A stretch of DNA of 64,000 nt from a bacterium (GTDB lineage: Bacteria; Krumholzibacteriota; Krumholzibacteriia; LZORAL124-64-63), in NCBI GenBank assembly GCA_016712675.1, contig JADJQR010000001.1, positions 3,162,001 through 3,226,000 on the forward strand. Reading direction: 5' to 3'. The notes beneath the pieces are model-generated. The model was not told where the DNA came from and did not search any database. It saw only the letters and a program-made list of their open reading frames with translations. Within the stretch, counting starts at the first letter, position 1, and each line of letters starts with the position of its first letter. Made by a program: the position numbers and the translations under genes. Below are positions 7,922-16,272 of this stretch, piece after piece.

Positions 7922-10900
7922 CTAATTCAGCAAAATCGCGCCACTTAGGGCCGGGATGGTGAGGGTCACGTCGCCGCCCCGCAGGTCCAGCTTGTCACCG
8001 GTCCGGAAGCTGCCGCCCTCGCTGCGGGGGAAAAGATCCGGGCCGACTTCCGCCTTCAGCACCAGGGTGGCCCCCGCCCCCGCCAGCTCCTTCAGCGCCG
8101 CCTGCGACAGTGTCAGCGTGACCGGCGACTGCCCGGCGTTGAACGCGGCCACCGCCAGCTTGCCGTCCAGTTCGCGCACGACCAGATAGCCCTTGCCGCT
8201 GGTCTCCAGCGCCGTGAACGAGCCGCGCCTGAGCACCGGCGTGTCGCGGCGCAGGCGCGTGATCTTCCCGTAGAAGTCGCGCAGGGCCTGGCGGCGCGGG
8301 TCGCCCGCATAGCGCCAGTCCATCGGCCGGCGGCAGTCAGGGTCTTTGTCGCCCACCATGCCCACCTCGTTGCCGTACCAGATGTGGGGCATGCCGACGT
8401 AGGTCATGCCGAACATCGCGCCCAGCATCAGCCGGCGCACGTCACCGGCCGAGGTCAGGAACCGCACCGTGTCGTGGCTGTCCATCAGGTTCATCATCAC
8501 GGCCACGGCCTGCGGCGGGTACTGGAAGCGGCCCGGGCTCAGGCGGGCGTCGAACGAGGCCGCGTCCAGCGAGCCCTTGCCGAAGAAGTCCATCACCGGG
8601 TCGCGGAAGAACTTGTAGTTCATCGTCGCGTCGAAGCACTCCGGACCGATCCAGCGCCCGGCGTTGCCCCACAGCTCGCCGACCAGCCAGACGTCCTTCT
8701 TGACCTTGTCGCAGCGCTCGCGGAAGAGCTTCCAGAACCAGAACGGCACCTCGTTGGGCACGTCCAGGCGGAAACCGTCGATGTCGTACTCGCCCAGCCA
8801 GACGTCGGCCGTCTTCAGGACGTATTCCACGAGCGGCTGGTTCGGGGTCGCCTTGGCCACGTCATCGATGTTGTTCTCGTCGGCATTCGAGCGCTTCAGG
8901 TCAAAATTCAGGTTCGGGTGCAGCCCGAAGCCCCACCAGCAGTCGTAGTAGTCGCTGGCATTGAAGTCGCGCGACTTGGGCAGCGGCCAGCGCTTGAACT
9001 CGTACCAGTTGTAGTGCGGGCTGTCGGGGCCCTTCTCGACCGCGTCGCGGAAGGCGAAGTGCCAGTTGCCGGTGTGGTTGAAGGCCACGTCCACCACGAT
9101 GCGGATGCCGTGCGCGTGGCAGTCCTTGACGAACGCCTTGAACTCCTCGGGCGTGCCGAAGTGCGGATCGATCTTGAGGTAGTCCACCGGGTCGTACTTG
9201 TGGTTGCTCATGCCCTGGTTGAGCGGATTGAAGTAGAGCACCGTCACGCCCAGGTCGACCAGGTAGTCCAGCTTCTGACGGATGCCGGCGATGTCCCCAC
9301 CGTAGAACGAGAAGTAGTCCGGCTTGCCGTCGGTGCGGTACGGGCTGCGCACCAGCCCGCCGACGTCGTACCAGTCCTTCACCAGGTGGAAGTACTCGCC
9401 GTTCAGCTTGCCCGAGGCCGGCAGCGTGTTGGCGCCCTCGTACATCGGCTCGGAGAAGTCCGGATCGTTCTTCGGGTCGCCGTTGGCGAAGCGCTCGGGG
9501 AAGATCTGGTAGACGATGCCGTCCTTGGCCCACTCGGGCGTCAGGAACGGCGTGTGCTCGGCGGCGCGGTAGACGAACGGCGCGGGCTCCGCGGCCACCA
9601 TGCCGCGGGCGCCGAAGAACTCGCGGTGGTCGCCGTCGTGGTAGGCGATGACGTACTGCAGCGCCTGGTCCGGCGAGCCGAGCTTCACCGTGGCGCGGTA
9701 GTACTGGAACGAGGCGTCCTTCTCGGCCGGCTTCATCTCGAGGCCGGCCTTCTTGTCCAGGCCGGGACGCCATTCTCCCTCGCCCAGGTGGTAGTGCACG
9801 ACCAGGCGATCGACATCGTTCAGGTGGGCGCGCGCCGTCAGCTCTACTTCGGTCGCCGTGAGCGGATTGCACGTGGAGTAGTCGAACACCGGTTCCAGGT
9901 CGTCACTGAAGACCTTCCCGTCGCCCAGTTCGATCGCGATCGTGGCGTACGAGGCGTCGACCTTCAGCACGCTGTTCTGGCCGCCGAAGCCGTCGTCGGT
10001 GCCCACCGGGTTGTTCGGATCCTGCTTCCACTGGCCGTCGACGACGAACTTGTACTGGTAGGTGCCCTGCGCCAGCAGCAGCGTCACGGTGTAGGTGCCG
10101 TCCTTGTCGGCGTCGAGCATGCGGGTCTTGGAGTCGTTCCAGTCGTTGAACGAACCCGCCAGGAACACGTTGGTCACCCCCGAGATGACGGGCGTGAAGG
10201 CGAACTCGACCGAGCGCAGCTCGCCGTCGCCGGCAGCGGCGCCCGGGGCTGCTGCGGCGGCGGCACCGGCCGCGCCGCCGCCTGCGGCGGCGTCGATCTT
10301 GTCCTTGCCCGCGGGCACCTTGACGACCGAGTTCTTGCCGCCGAAGCCGTCGTCCTGGGCCGCGGCGTTGAGCGGATCCTGCAGCCAGCTGCCGTCCACG
10401 ACGAACTTGTACTGGTAGGTGCCGGGGGCCAGGTCCATGACCAGGGTCCAGGTGCCGTCCTTGTTCACCATCGGGTTGGCGCTGTCGCTCCAGCCGTTGA
10501 ATTCTCCGGCCAGGCTGACGCTCGCGGCGCCGGCCGCCACGTGCGTGAACGTGACCGCGCACTTGCCGCCGGCGGCGGGCTTGGCGGCCGGCGCGGCGGC
10601 CGCGACGGCGGCCGGCGCCGCCGCAGCGCCGCCGGCGCCCACCTTCATGATGGAGTTGTTGCCGCCGAACCCGTCCGGGGCGGCTTCCGGGTTCGCCGCG
10701 TCCTGCTTCCAGTTCCCGTCGACCACGAATTTGTACTGGTAGCTGCCCGGGGCCAGGTCCAGCTTCAGCGTCCAGACGTCGCCTGCCTTCGTCATGGGGT
10801 TGGCGCTGTCGCTCCAGCCGTTGAACTCGCCGGCCAGGCAGACGCGCCCGGCGCCGGGCTCCGTGCAGGTGAACGTGACCGCCACCTTGCCGCCGGCCGG

Positions 10901-11308
10901 GGCTGCCGGCGCGGCCGGGGCCGCGGCGGCCGGCGCCGCCACGCCGCCGCCGGCCGCGACCGCGGCCTGTCCCGCGGCCACCGTCAGCACGGAGTTGTTG
11001 CCGCCGAAGCCGTCCGGGGCCGTGGCGGGGTTGGCCGGGTCGGCCTTCCAGTTGCCGTCCTCGACGAACTTGTACTGGTAGGAGCCGGGCGCCAGCTCGA
11101 GCACCAGCGACCAGATGCCGTCCTGGTTCGTCATGGGGTTGGCGCTGTCGCTCCAGCCGTTGAACTCGCCGGCCAGGCAGACCTTGCCGGCCCCCGGCGC
11201 GCTGTGCGTGAAGGTGACCTGGGCGGACCAGGCGGCGCCCGTCAGGCTGCACGCCAGAACGGCGAGCAGGACGGCGACGGAGACATGACGACGGGACATC
11301 GGGCGCAT
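7922..11308 (-). CDS. Multimodular GH13 alpha-amylase/neopullulanase with four tandem CBM48 modules
   Basis: An 1128-residue exported enzyme with a signal peptide at 1-29 and AGGAG seven bases before the ATG. Four CBM48/AMPK modules lie at about 30-110, 142-223, 250-331 and 367-450, joined by Ala/Pro/Gly linkers. A neopullulanase-type N-terminal domain (~470-570) precedes the GH13 barrel. Its conserved regions are visible: DVAFNH (D740), DGFRLDV with nucleophile D849, VGELWGN with acid E878, and MDSHD with D946. The catalytic core resembles cyclomaltodextrinase/neopullulanase, which hydrolyses alpha-1,4 links in dextrins and pullulan. The four binding modules suggest an insoluble or long glucan substrate. 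It is divergent from the second GH13 gene. Confidence 0.9.
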   Translation of the reverse strand: MRPMSRRHVSVAVLLAVLACSLTGAAWSAQVTFTHSAPGAGKVCLAGEFNGWSDSANPMTNQDGIWSLVLELAPGSYQYKFVEDGNWKADPANPATAPDGFGGNNSVLTVAAGQAAVAAGGGVAAPAAAAPAAPAAPAGGKVAVTFTCTEPGAGRVCLAGEFNGWSDSANPMTKAGDVWTLKLDLAPGSYQYKFVVDGNWKQDAANPEAAPDGFGGNNSIMKVGAGGAAAAPAAVAAAAPAAKPAAGGKCAVTFTHVAAGAASVSLAGEFNGWSDSANPMVNKDGTWTLVMDLAPGTYQYKFVVDGSWLQDPLNAAAQDDGFGGKNSVVKVPAGKDKIDAAAGGGAAGAAAAAAPGAAAGDGELRSVEFAFTPVISGVTNVFLAGSFNDWNDSKTRMLDADKDGTYTVTLLLAQGTYQYKFVVDGQWKQDPNNPVGTDDGFGGQNSVLKVDASYATIAIELGDGKVFSDDLEPVFDYSTCNPLTATEVELTARAHLNDVDRLVVHYHLGEGEWRPGLDKKAGLEMKPAEKDASFQYYRATVKLGSPDQALQYVIAYHDGDHREFFGARGMVAAEPAPFVYRAAEHTPFLTPEWAKDGIVYQIFPERFANGDPKNDPDFSEPMYEGANTLPASGKLNGEYFHLVKDWYDVGGLVRSPYRTDGKPDYFSFYGGDIAGIRQKLDYLVDLGVTVLYFNPLNQGMSNHKYDPVDYLKIDPHFGTPEEFKAFVKDCHAHGIRIVVDVAFNHTGNWHFAFRDAVEKGPDSPHYNWYEFKRWPLPKSRDFNASDYYDCWWGFGLHPNLNFDLKRSNADENNIDDVAKATPNQPLVEYVLKTADVWLGEYDIDGFRLDVPNEVPFWFWKLFRERCDKVKKDVWLVGELWGNAGRWIGPECFDATMNYKFFRDPVMDFFGKGSLDAASFDARLSPGRFQYPPQAVAVMMNLMDSHDTVRFLTSAGDVRRLMLGAMFGMTYVGMPHIWYGNEVGMVGDKDPDCRRPMDWRYAGDPRRQALRDFYGKITRLRRDTPVLRRGSFTALETSGKGYLVVRELDGKLAVAAFNAGQSPVTLTLSQAALKELAGAGATLVLKAEVGPDLFPRSEGGSFRTGDKLDLRGGDVTLTIPALSGAILLN
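9959..11221 (-). repeat. Four tandem CBM48-coding repeats
   Basis: The units lie at 10979-11221, 10640-10885, 10316-10561 and 9959-10210. The first three share near-identical stretches in DNA as well as protein, such as the segment coding EFNGWSDSANPM. The fourth is more diverged (SFNDWNDSKTRM). The linkers are low-complexity Ala/Pro/Gly. The pattern points to fairly recent module duplication, with the fourth copy the oldest. Confidence 0.85.
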
Positions 11309-11444
11309 GGAACCGCTCCTGGCAACGGGGGATGGTGGACCGCGGACCCCCGACAGGGGGGCAGCCTGCCGACTCTAGCGCGCCCGGCCGACCGAATCAA
11401 GGTGCGGGCAGGAGTCCCGGACCCGGACTGTCCGGAACGCCTCC

Positions 11445-11464
11445 CATATGTTACAATTGATAAG
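11445..11464 (+). promoter_or_regulatory. Extended -10 promoter of the GH13 lipoprotein gene
   Basis: TACAAT at 11452-11457 is preceded by TG and one base (TGT), giving an extended -10. It lies in the only AT-rich patch of the divergent intergenic region. The -35 position (TGTCCG, about 11429) is weak, as often with extended -10 promoters. The predicted start of transcription is ~70 bases before the ATG. Confidence 0.45.
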
Positions 11465-11534
11465 GAAATTTGCTCCCGTTGACGAACCCTGGACCCGGCC
11501 CGGCCCCGCCCGCGCGCCCGGTGGAGGACTCCTT

Positions 11535-13430
11535 ATGCTCAGGCTGAACCGGATCGCCCTGCCGGTGCTGCTGCTGCTTACGGCGGCCCTGCTGGCCGCC
11601 TGCGGGGCCGAACGCGCGCCCGTGGCCCCCGCGCCTGCCGAGACGCCGCCGCCCGCGGGCGGCGGCCTCGCCAAGGTCCGCACCGACACCTTCACGCTCC
11701 ACGCCTGGGCGGTCGATTCGGTGTACGTGGCCTCCAGCGCCAACGGGTGGAACAGCGCCGATCCCGCCTGGCAGGCGTCGCTGCAGCCGGACGGCTTCAC
11801 CTGGCGCCTGGTGCGCGCCAATCCCGACGGCCTGCTCTACTACAAGTTCGTCGTGCGCAAGGGCGCGCAGACGCTGTGGCTGACCGACCCCGGCGCGCGC
11901 GAGATCGTACCCGACGGGATCAACGGCAACCCCGCCTACTGGAATGCGGTGCGCGGGCGCGTCTTCGCGCGCCCGCGCCCGCTGCCCGAGCCGCTGGACC
12001 GCACGCGGCTCGTCATCTACGAGATCGCGCCCAATGATTTCAGCACCACCGGCACCTTCGCGGGCGTGCAGGCGGGGCTGACCTCAAACGCGCACCTGGC
12101 CGACCTGGGCGTCAACGCGATCGAGCTGATGCCGGTGACCGCCCCGTCCTTCAACGGCTGGGGCTACGATCCGGTGCTGCAGGCGGCGCCCAATCCCAGC
12201 TACGGCAACCCCGCGAACTTCGCGAGTCTGGTCGATGCCGCGCACGCCAACGGCATCGCCGTAATCCTCGATGCGGTGGTCAACCACATGGCCGGCAGCA
12301 CGCCGCTCCGGCAGCTGGACGATTTCGCCGGTGGCAACCACTTCACCACAACCGAGAGCAACCCTTGGGGCCTGGTCGAGCTGAACTGGACCGACCCGGC
12401 GCTCAAGGCGCACATCCTGTCCTCGCTCTGCCACTGGGTGGACACGTACCGCGTGGATGGCTTCCGCTTCGACTATATCGGCGGCGAGCCGGCCACCACC
12501 TGGAACTGGCTGAAAAACGAACTGCGGGCGCGCTACCCGAATCTTCTGCTGATCGCGGAAGACTTCACGCCCGCCTCTTCCGGGAATTCCGTCACGCGCG
12601 GCTGGGACGCCCAGTGGGGCGGCAACCACACCGATGGCTGGGGCGGCGGCGGGAACAACTTCAACCAGGTCATGATCACGGCGCTGACGCAGCGCGGGTT
12701 CGCTGATCGCGGCTCCACCACCCCGACGGTCGGCGCCTGGGGCCCGGCCTACAACAACATGTGGGCCGTGGCCAACGTGATCTCCGGTAATGATGGCTAC
12801 GCCGGCGCCGTGCCCGGCGACGGGTTCAGCGACATCAAGTATCTCGAGAGCCACGATGAGAACCGCGTGGTCTGGTCGGTGAACACGAATGGTTCCGCGG
12901 GTGCACAGGCGATAGGCGGGCTTGTCAAAGCCCGCCTCGGCGCGGTGGTATCCCTGACTTCGATCGGGATTCCGATGCTCTACAACGGCCAGGAGATCGG
13001 CTCGGGCGAGCTGCGGCCGGCGGGCACCTCGACCTACAAGATCAACTGGGCGGCGGGGAATTCCTCGTTGCGGACGGCTTATCAGAGGTTGATTCACTAT
13101 AGGCTGACGCATCCGGCGCTGCGCACGGAAAACATCTTTTTCCCCTGGCGGGCCGGGAACATCGATCAGGTGGAAGCCACGCTCACGTACTGGCGGGGCA
13201 CCTCGGCCACCGCGGCGGCGGCCGAGGTCGTGGTGGCTTGCAACTTCGACCATCTTGACCACACCTGGAACGTCTCGTTCCCCGCGAGCGGGTATTGGGT
13301 GAAATTCGACCCGACGGCGGACAACGTGCAGACAGAATTCATCAGCGGCGGCATGCGCGCGACCACGCTGCCGGCCTCCACCGCCCTGATGTGGTTCAAG
13401 GCGGACGGGACGACGGGGGTGCCGCAGTAG
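11535..13430 (+). CDS. GH13 alpha-amylase-family lipoprotein with N-terminal CBM48-like domain
   Basis: A 631-residue protein; the ATG at 11535 has GGAGG seven bases upstream. The signal peptide ends in a good lipobox, LAAC23, so it should be lipid-anchored. Residues ~40-130 form an E-set/CBM48-like domain (VYVASSANGWNS, LLYYKFVV). The GH13 barrel follows, with ILDAVVNH (D246), DGFRFDYIGG (nucleophile D313), LIAEDF (acid E342) and ESHDEN (D441). The overall build recalls the branching-enzyme and alpha-amylase groups of GH13. Together with the divergent CBM48 amylase it probably degrades alpha-glucan at the cell surface or in the periplasm. The exact product is uncertain. Confidence 0.88.
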   Translation: MLRLNRIALPVLLLLTAALLAACGAERAPVAPAPAETPPPAGGGLAKVRTDTFTLHAWAVDSVYVASSANGWNSADPAWQASLQPDGFTWRLVRANPDGLLYYKFVVRKGAQTLWLTDPGAREIVPDGINGNPAYWNAVRGRVFARPRPLPEPLDRTRLVIYEIAPNDFSTTGTFAGVQAGLTSNAHLADLGVNAIELMPVTAPSFNGWGYDPVLQAAPNPSYGNPANFASLVDAAHANGIAVILDAVVNHMAGSTPLRQLDDFAGGNHFTTTESNPWGLVELNWTDPALKAHILSSLCHWVDTYRVDGFRFDYIGGEPATTWNWLKNELRARYPNLLLIAEDFTPASSGNSVTRGWDAQWGGNHTDGWGGGGNNFNQVMITALTQRGFADRGSTTPTVGAWGPAYNNMWAVANVISGNDGYAGAVPGDGFSDIKYLESHDENRVVWSVNTNGSAGAQAIGGLVKARLGAVVSLTSIGIPMLYNGQEIGSGELRPAGTSTYKINWAAGNSSLRTAYQRLIHYRLTHPALRTENIFFPWRAGNIDQVEATLTYWRGTSATAAAAEVVVACNFDHLDHTWNVSFPASGYWVKFDPTADNVQTEFISGGMRATTLPASTALMWFKADGTTGVPQ

Positions 13431-13545
13431 GGCCCATCCGGCCGGGTTTGCCCGCCTGGCCTGCGCGATGGCCGGCACGGAACCGGCCGGAATTGTGGCA
13501 TCGTCAGGAAACGTGCGGCAGCGCCCCACGTTTCGTGACTTTTCC

Positions 13546-14397
13546 TCAAAGTCCGTCCCCACGCTCGCGGAAGGAAGCGAACCGCGGCCGCCAGCCCAGA
13601 TCCCTCAAGGCCGCGTTGCTGATTCTCTGGTTGGATCTCGTGGGCGGATCATCGCAGTTGAACTTCTGAGCGTCCGGGGCTTCGCCCCGGACGCCTGCGC
13701 ACCAGCGGGCCACTTCCGAAGCCTGCGCAGGCGCGCCGTCGCAGACGTTCAGCACGCGTGGAGAGCCGCTGTACTGCAGCGCCAGCACCATCGCGGCGAC
13801 GATGTCGTCGCGATGTGCGAGGTTCACCCAACAGCTGCCGCGAAGCGGCAGCTTCTCCGAGTTCGCATACCGCGGACATATCTCCCGCCCGGGCCCGTAG
13901 ATTCCAGCAATTCTAAGCACCGTGACACCTGTGAGCCCGCTCTCGAGAAGTAGATCTTCAGCCTCGCAGAGCGCCGCCTGCCCCGGCCCAGCGCCGCTCC
14001 GGGGACTCTTCTCATCGACCCACTCGCCGTTCTTCCCGCCATACACCCCCGTGCTGGAGGTATACACAATCGACCGCGCAGCGGTCGCTCTGGCCAGCGC
14101 GACAGCCGCCCGCGCCGCGGGCGGATACGTGCTCGCATAGGAATCGGCGCTGCCGCCTGGCGCCACGGCAAGAACTATGGCATCCAGCCTCTCCGGCAGC
14201 CCCGCCGGTGGACCGGCGGCCAGGTCCGCAGCCACGACCCGGACGCCTTCAGGCGCGGCTCCGCCGCGCCTCTTGACCGCCCAGACCCTGGAACCGGCCG
14301 CGGCCAGGGCCGCAGCCGCTGCCATGCCGACATAGCCCGCCCCCAGAATAGCGATCTCAGACGGCGCGGCCTGCCGCGCCGTTTCAGGGCTTTTCAC
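13546..14397 (-). CDS. NAD(P)-binding epimerase/dehydratase-like protein (extended SDR, YeeZ-like)
   Basis: A 283-residue protein starting at a GTG with GGGGAGG eight bases upstream. The longer open frame would run into the divergent ABC gene and is rejected. The N-terminal Rossmann motif ILGAGYVGMAAA is at about 15-26. A YTSSTGVYGG segment follows in the middle, then VLRIAGIYGPGR, as in NAD-dependent epimerases. The classical YxxxK catalytic pair is not evident, which matches the YeeZ-like branch of atypical SDRs. The substrate is unknown. It converges on the GH13 lipoprotein gene with 115 bases between. Confidence 0.75.
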   Translation of the reverse strand: MKSPETARQAAPSEIAILGAGYVGMAAAAALAAAGSRVWAVKRRGGAAPEGVRVVAADLAAGPPAGLPERLDAIVLAVAPGGSADSYASTYPPAARAAVALARATAARSIVYTSSTGVYGGKNGEWVDEKSPRSGAGPGQAALCEAEDLLLESGLTGVTVLRIAGIYGPGREICPRYANSEKLPLRGSCWVNLAHRDDIVAAMVLALQYSGSPRVLNVCDGAPAQASEVARWCAGVRGEAPDAQKFNCDDPPTRSNQRISNAALRDLGWRPRFASFRERGDGL

Positions 14398-14506
14398 TGC
14401 TGCCGCCTCCCCAGGGAACCCCGGACGGGGTTCCCTCCTGCTCTTTGCCGGAGCCCTCTTCTGTGCTAACGTCCCCCCTGCACGCGAACCCAAGGGAGAT
14501 CTACTC

Positions 14507-15604
14507 GTGGCCCAGGTCATCCTCGACAAGATAAGCAAGACCTACCCCGGCGGCGTCATCGCCGTGCACCCGGTGGACCTCGTCATCCCGCACGGCGAGT
14601 TCGCCGTGCTCGTGGGCCCTTCGGGCTGCGGCAAGTCCACCACGCTGCGCATGATCGCGGGCCTCGAGGAGATCACCGGCGGCACCGTGACCATCGGTGA
14701 CCGCGTGGTCAACGAGGTCGAGCCCCGCGACCGCAATATCGCGATGGTGTTCCAGAACTACGCGCTGTATCCCCACATGGACGTGAGGGAGAATCTCGCT
14801 TTCGGCCTGAAGATGCGAAAACTCCCGAAAGCCGAGATCGCCACGAAGGTGGACGAGGCCGCGCGTATCCTCGGCATCGAGATGCTGCTGGAACGCAAGC
14901 CGAAAGCCCTGTCGGGCGGCCAGCGCCAGCGCGTGGCCCTGGGCCGCGCCATCGTGCGCAATCCGGACGTCTTCCTCTTCGACGAGCCCCTGAGCAACCT
15001 GGACGCCAAGATGCGCGTGCAGATGCGCACGGAGATCGCGCGCCTGCACCACCGCCTGGGCGCCACGATGATCTACGTCACGCACGACCAGACCGAGGCG
15101 ATGACGCTGGGCCAGCGCATCGTCGTGATGAAGGACGGCGTCGTGCAGCAGGTGGCCGCGCCGCTGGAACTCTACGAGCGCCCGGCCAACCGCTTCGTGG
15201 CCGGCTTCATCGGTTCGCCGGCGATGAATTTCCTCCAGGGCCGCCTCGAGCAGCAGGACGGCCTGCGCTTCGTGACGGCGGGTGGCGAGACCGTCGCGCT
15301 GCCGCCGGCGTTCCACCCCGCGGCCGCCACGGTGGGCCGCCCGGCCGTTCTCGGCATCCGCCCCGAACACCTGGACGTGGCACCGGCGGGCGCGTCCGCC
15401 GGCTTCACCGCTCCCGTTCAGGTGGTCGAGTCCCTGGGCAACGAGACCATGGTGCACGTGGGCTTCGGCGGCGGCGCCGTGGTGGTGCGCTGCCCGGGTC
15501 AGGCCGCCGCGGTGGTCGACCGTCCGCTCGGCCTGAACCTGCGCGCCGAAGGCATCCGGCTCTTCGAGGCCGACGAGCGGGGCCTGGCCCTGCCGGTGGC
15601 CTGA
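14507..15604 (+). CDS. ugpC: Sugar ABC transporter ATP-binding protein (MsmX/UgpC family)
   Basis: A 365-residue ATPase starting at GTG 14507 after an AAGGGAG site. Walker A is GPSGCGKST (~38-46), the Q-loop is VFQNYALYPHM, the signature LSGGQRQR and Walker B VFLFDEPLSNLDAKMR, followed by the H-loop VTHDQTEAMT. The C-terminal TOBE/MOP-like region (from ~240) carries GIRPEHL, typical of the MalK/UgpC/MsmX group. Members energise importers for maltodextrins, glycerol-3-phosphate or other sugars and may serve several permeases. No permease or binding protein lies nearby, so it may be a shared ATPase. Its position after the glucan genes suggests maltodextrin import, by inference. The symbol is at family level. 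Confidence 0.9.
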   Translation: MAQVILDKISKTYPGGVIAVHPVDLVIPHGEFAVLVGPSGCGKSTTLRMIAGLEEITGGTVTIGDRVVNEVEPRDRNIAMVFQNYALYPHMDVRENLAFGLKMRKLPKAEIATKVDEAARILGIEMLLERKPKALSGGQRQRVALGRAIVRNPDVFLFDEPLSNLDAKMRVQMRTEIARLHHRLGATMIYVTHDQTEAMTLGQRIVVMKDGVVQQVAAPLELYERPANRFVAGFIGSPAMNFLQGRLEQQDGLRFVTAGGETVALPPAFHPAAATVGRPAVLGIRPEHLDVAPAGASAGFTAPVQVVESLGNETMVHVGFGGGAVVVRCPGQAAAVVDRPLGLNLRAEGIRLFEADERGLALPVA

Positions 15605-15616
15605 GCGGGCCGGCGC

Positions 15617-16201
15617 GTGCGCTACAGCTCCGACATCGTCGTGATCGACCTGGAGGCCTCGTGCCCCGCCGAGGACCAGGGCAACAACAGTGTCGAGCGC
15701 AGCAGCATCATCGAAATCGGCGCGGTGCGCTTGGACCGCAGGTCCTTGGAAGTCACCGCCACGTTCAGCGAGCTGGTGCGGCCGGAAGACTATCCCATCG
15801 TGCCTTTCATCACCGAGATCACCGGCATCACGCCCGAGATGGTGTCGGGCTGCGACACCTTTGCCGCCGTGGGCCGGCGTTTTCTGGACTGGTACGGCCC
15901 CCGCAACAAGGCGATCATCGCGGCCTTCGGCGCCTACTACGACATCCCGCTGCTGCGCCGCGAGTGCAACCGCTACGGCCTGGACTTCCGCACGCACATC
16001 GTGGGCGGCGCCTTCGACCTGCGCGCGGTGGCGATCGCCTGGCTGGCCGAGCGCAACCTGAAAACCTCGGGCCAGAACCTGGCCTCGGTCCTGGAGCAGA
16101 TGGGCCTGGGCGACCGCTTCGCCGCCCACCGCGCCGTCGAGGACGCCAAGGCCGCCGCGGCGGTCTTGCAGATGCACCACCTGGGGAGAGTGCCCGGCTG
16201 A
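15617..16201 (+). CDS. DnaQ-like 3'-5' exonuclease (KapD-like)
   Basis: A 194-residue protein starting at GTG 15617, twelve bases after the ABC ATPase gene. The DEDDh exonuclease motifs are present: Exo I VVIDLEAS (D11, E13), Exo II FGAYYD in the middle and Exo III HRAVED (H171, D176). The segment SSIIEIGAVRL and ITGITPEMV are typical of the KapD/inhibitor-of-sporulation branch. It lacks polymerase domains and probably trims RNA or DNA 3' ends. Its stop codon lies in the loop of an 11-base inverted repeat at 16189-16211. Confidence 0.85.
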   Translation: MRYSSDIVVIDLEASCPAEDQGNNSVERSSIIEIGAVRLDRRSLEVTATFSELVRPEDYPIVPFITEITGITPEMVSGCDTFAAVGRRFLDWYGPRNKAIIAAFGAYYDIPLLRRECNRYGLDFRTHIVGGAFDLRAVAIAWLAERNLKTSGQNLASVLEQMGLGDRFAAHRAVEDAKAAAAVLQMHHLGRVPG

Positions 16202-16211
16202 GCCGGGCACT
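16189..16211. terminator. Inverted repeat centred on the exonuclease stop codon
   Basis: AGTGCCCGGCT (16189-16199) and its exact complement (16201-16211) are separated by one base. In RNA this forms a 10-bp stem with the UGA stop as the three-base loop. No U-run follows, so it is a weak or atypical terminator, or a stabilising 3' hairpin. Confidence 0.4.
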
Positions 16212-16272
16212 GCAACCTGGGATCCCCTTCCTGCGTCTCATGGAAATTGGACCCCGACCCCGAGGTGGATGC

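Noticed and set aside
9959-11221. Regular repeats resembling an array
   Set aside because: They are in-frame CBM48 modules of ~245 bases separated by coding linkers and not short direct repeats with spacers, so not CRISPR.
8384-11482. Long open frame (over 1000 codons) on the plus strand opposite the amylase gene
   Set aside because: It is the antisense shadow of a GC-rich, repeat-containing gene: no ribosome site, no domain pattern, His/Val/Arg-rich low-complexity translation. The opposite strand has complete GH13 motifs.
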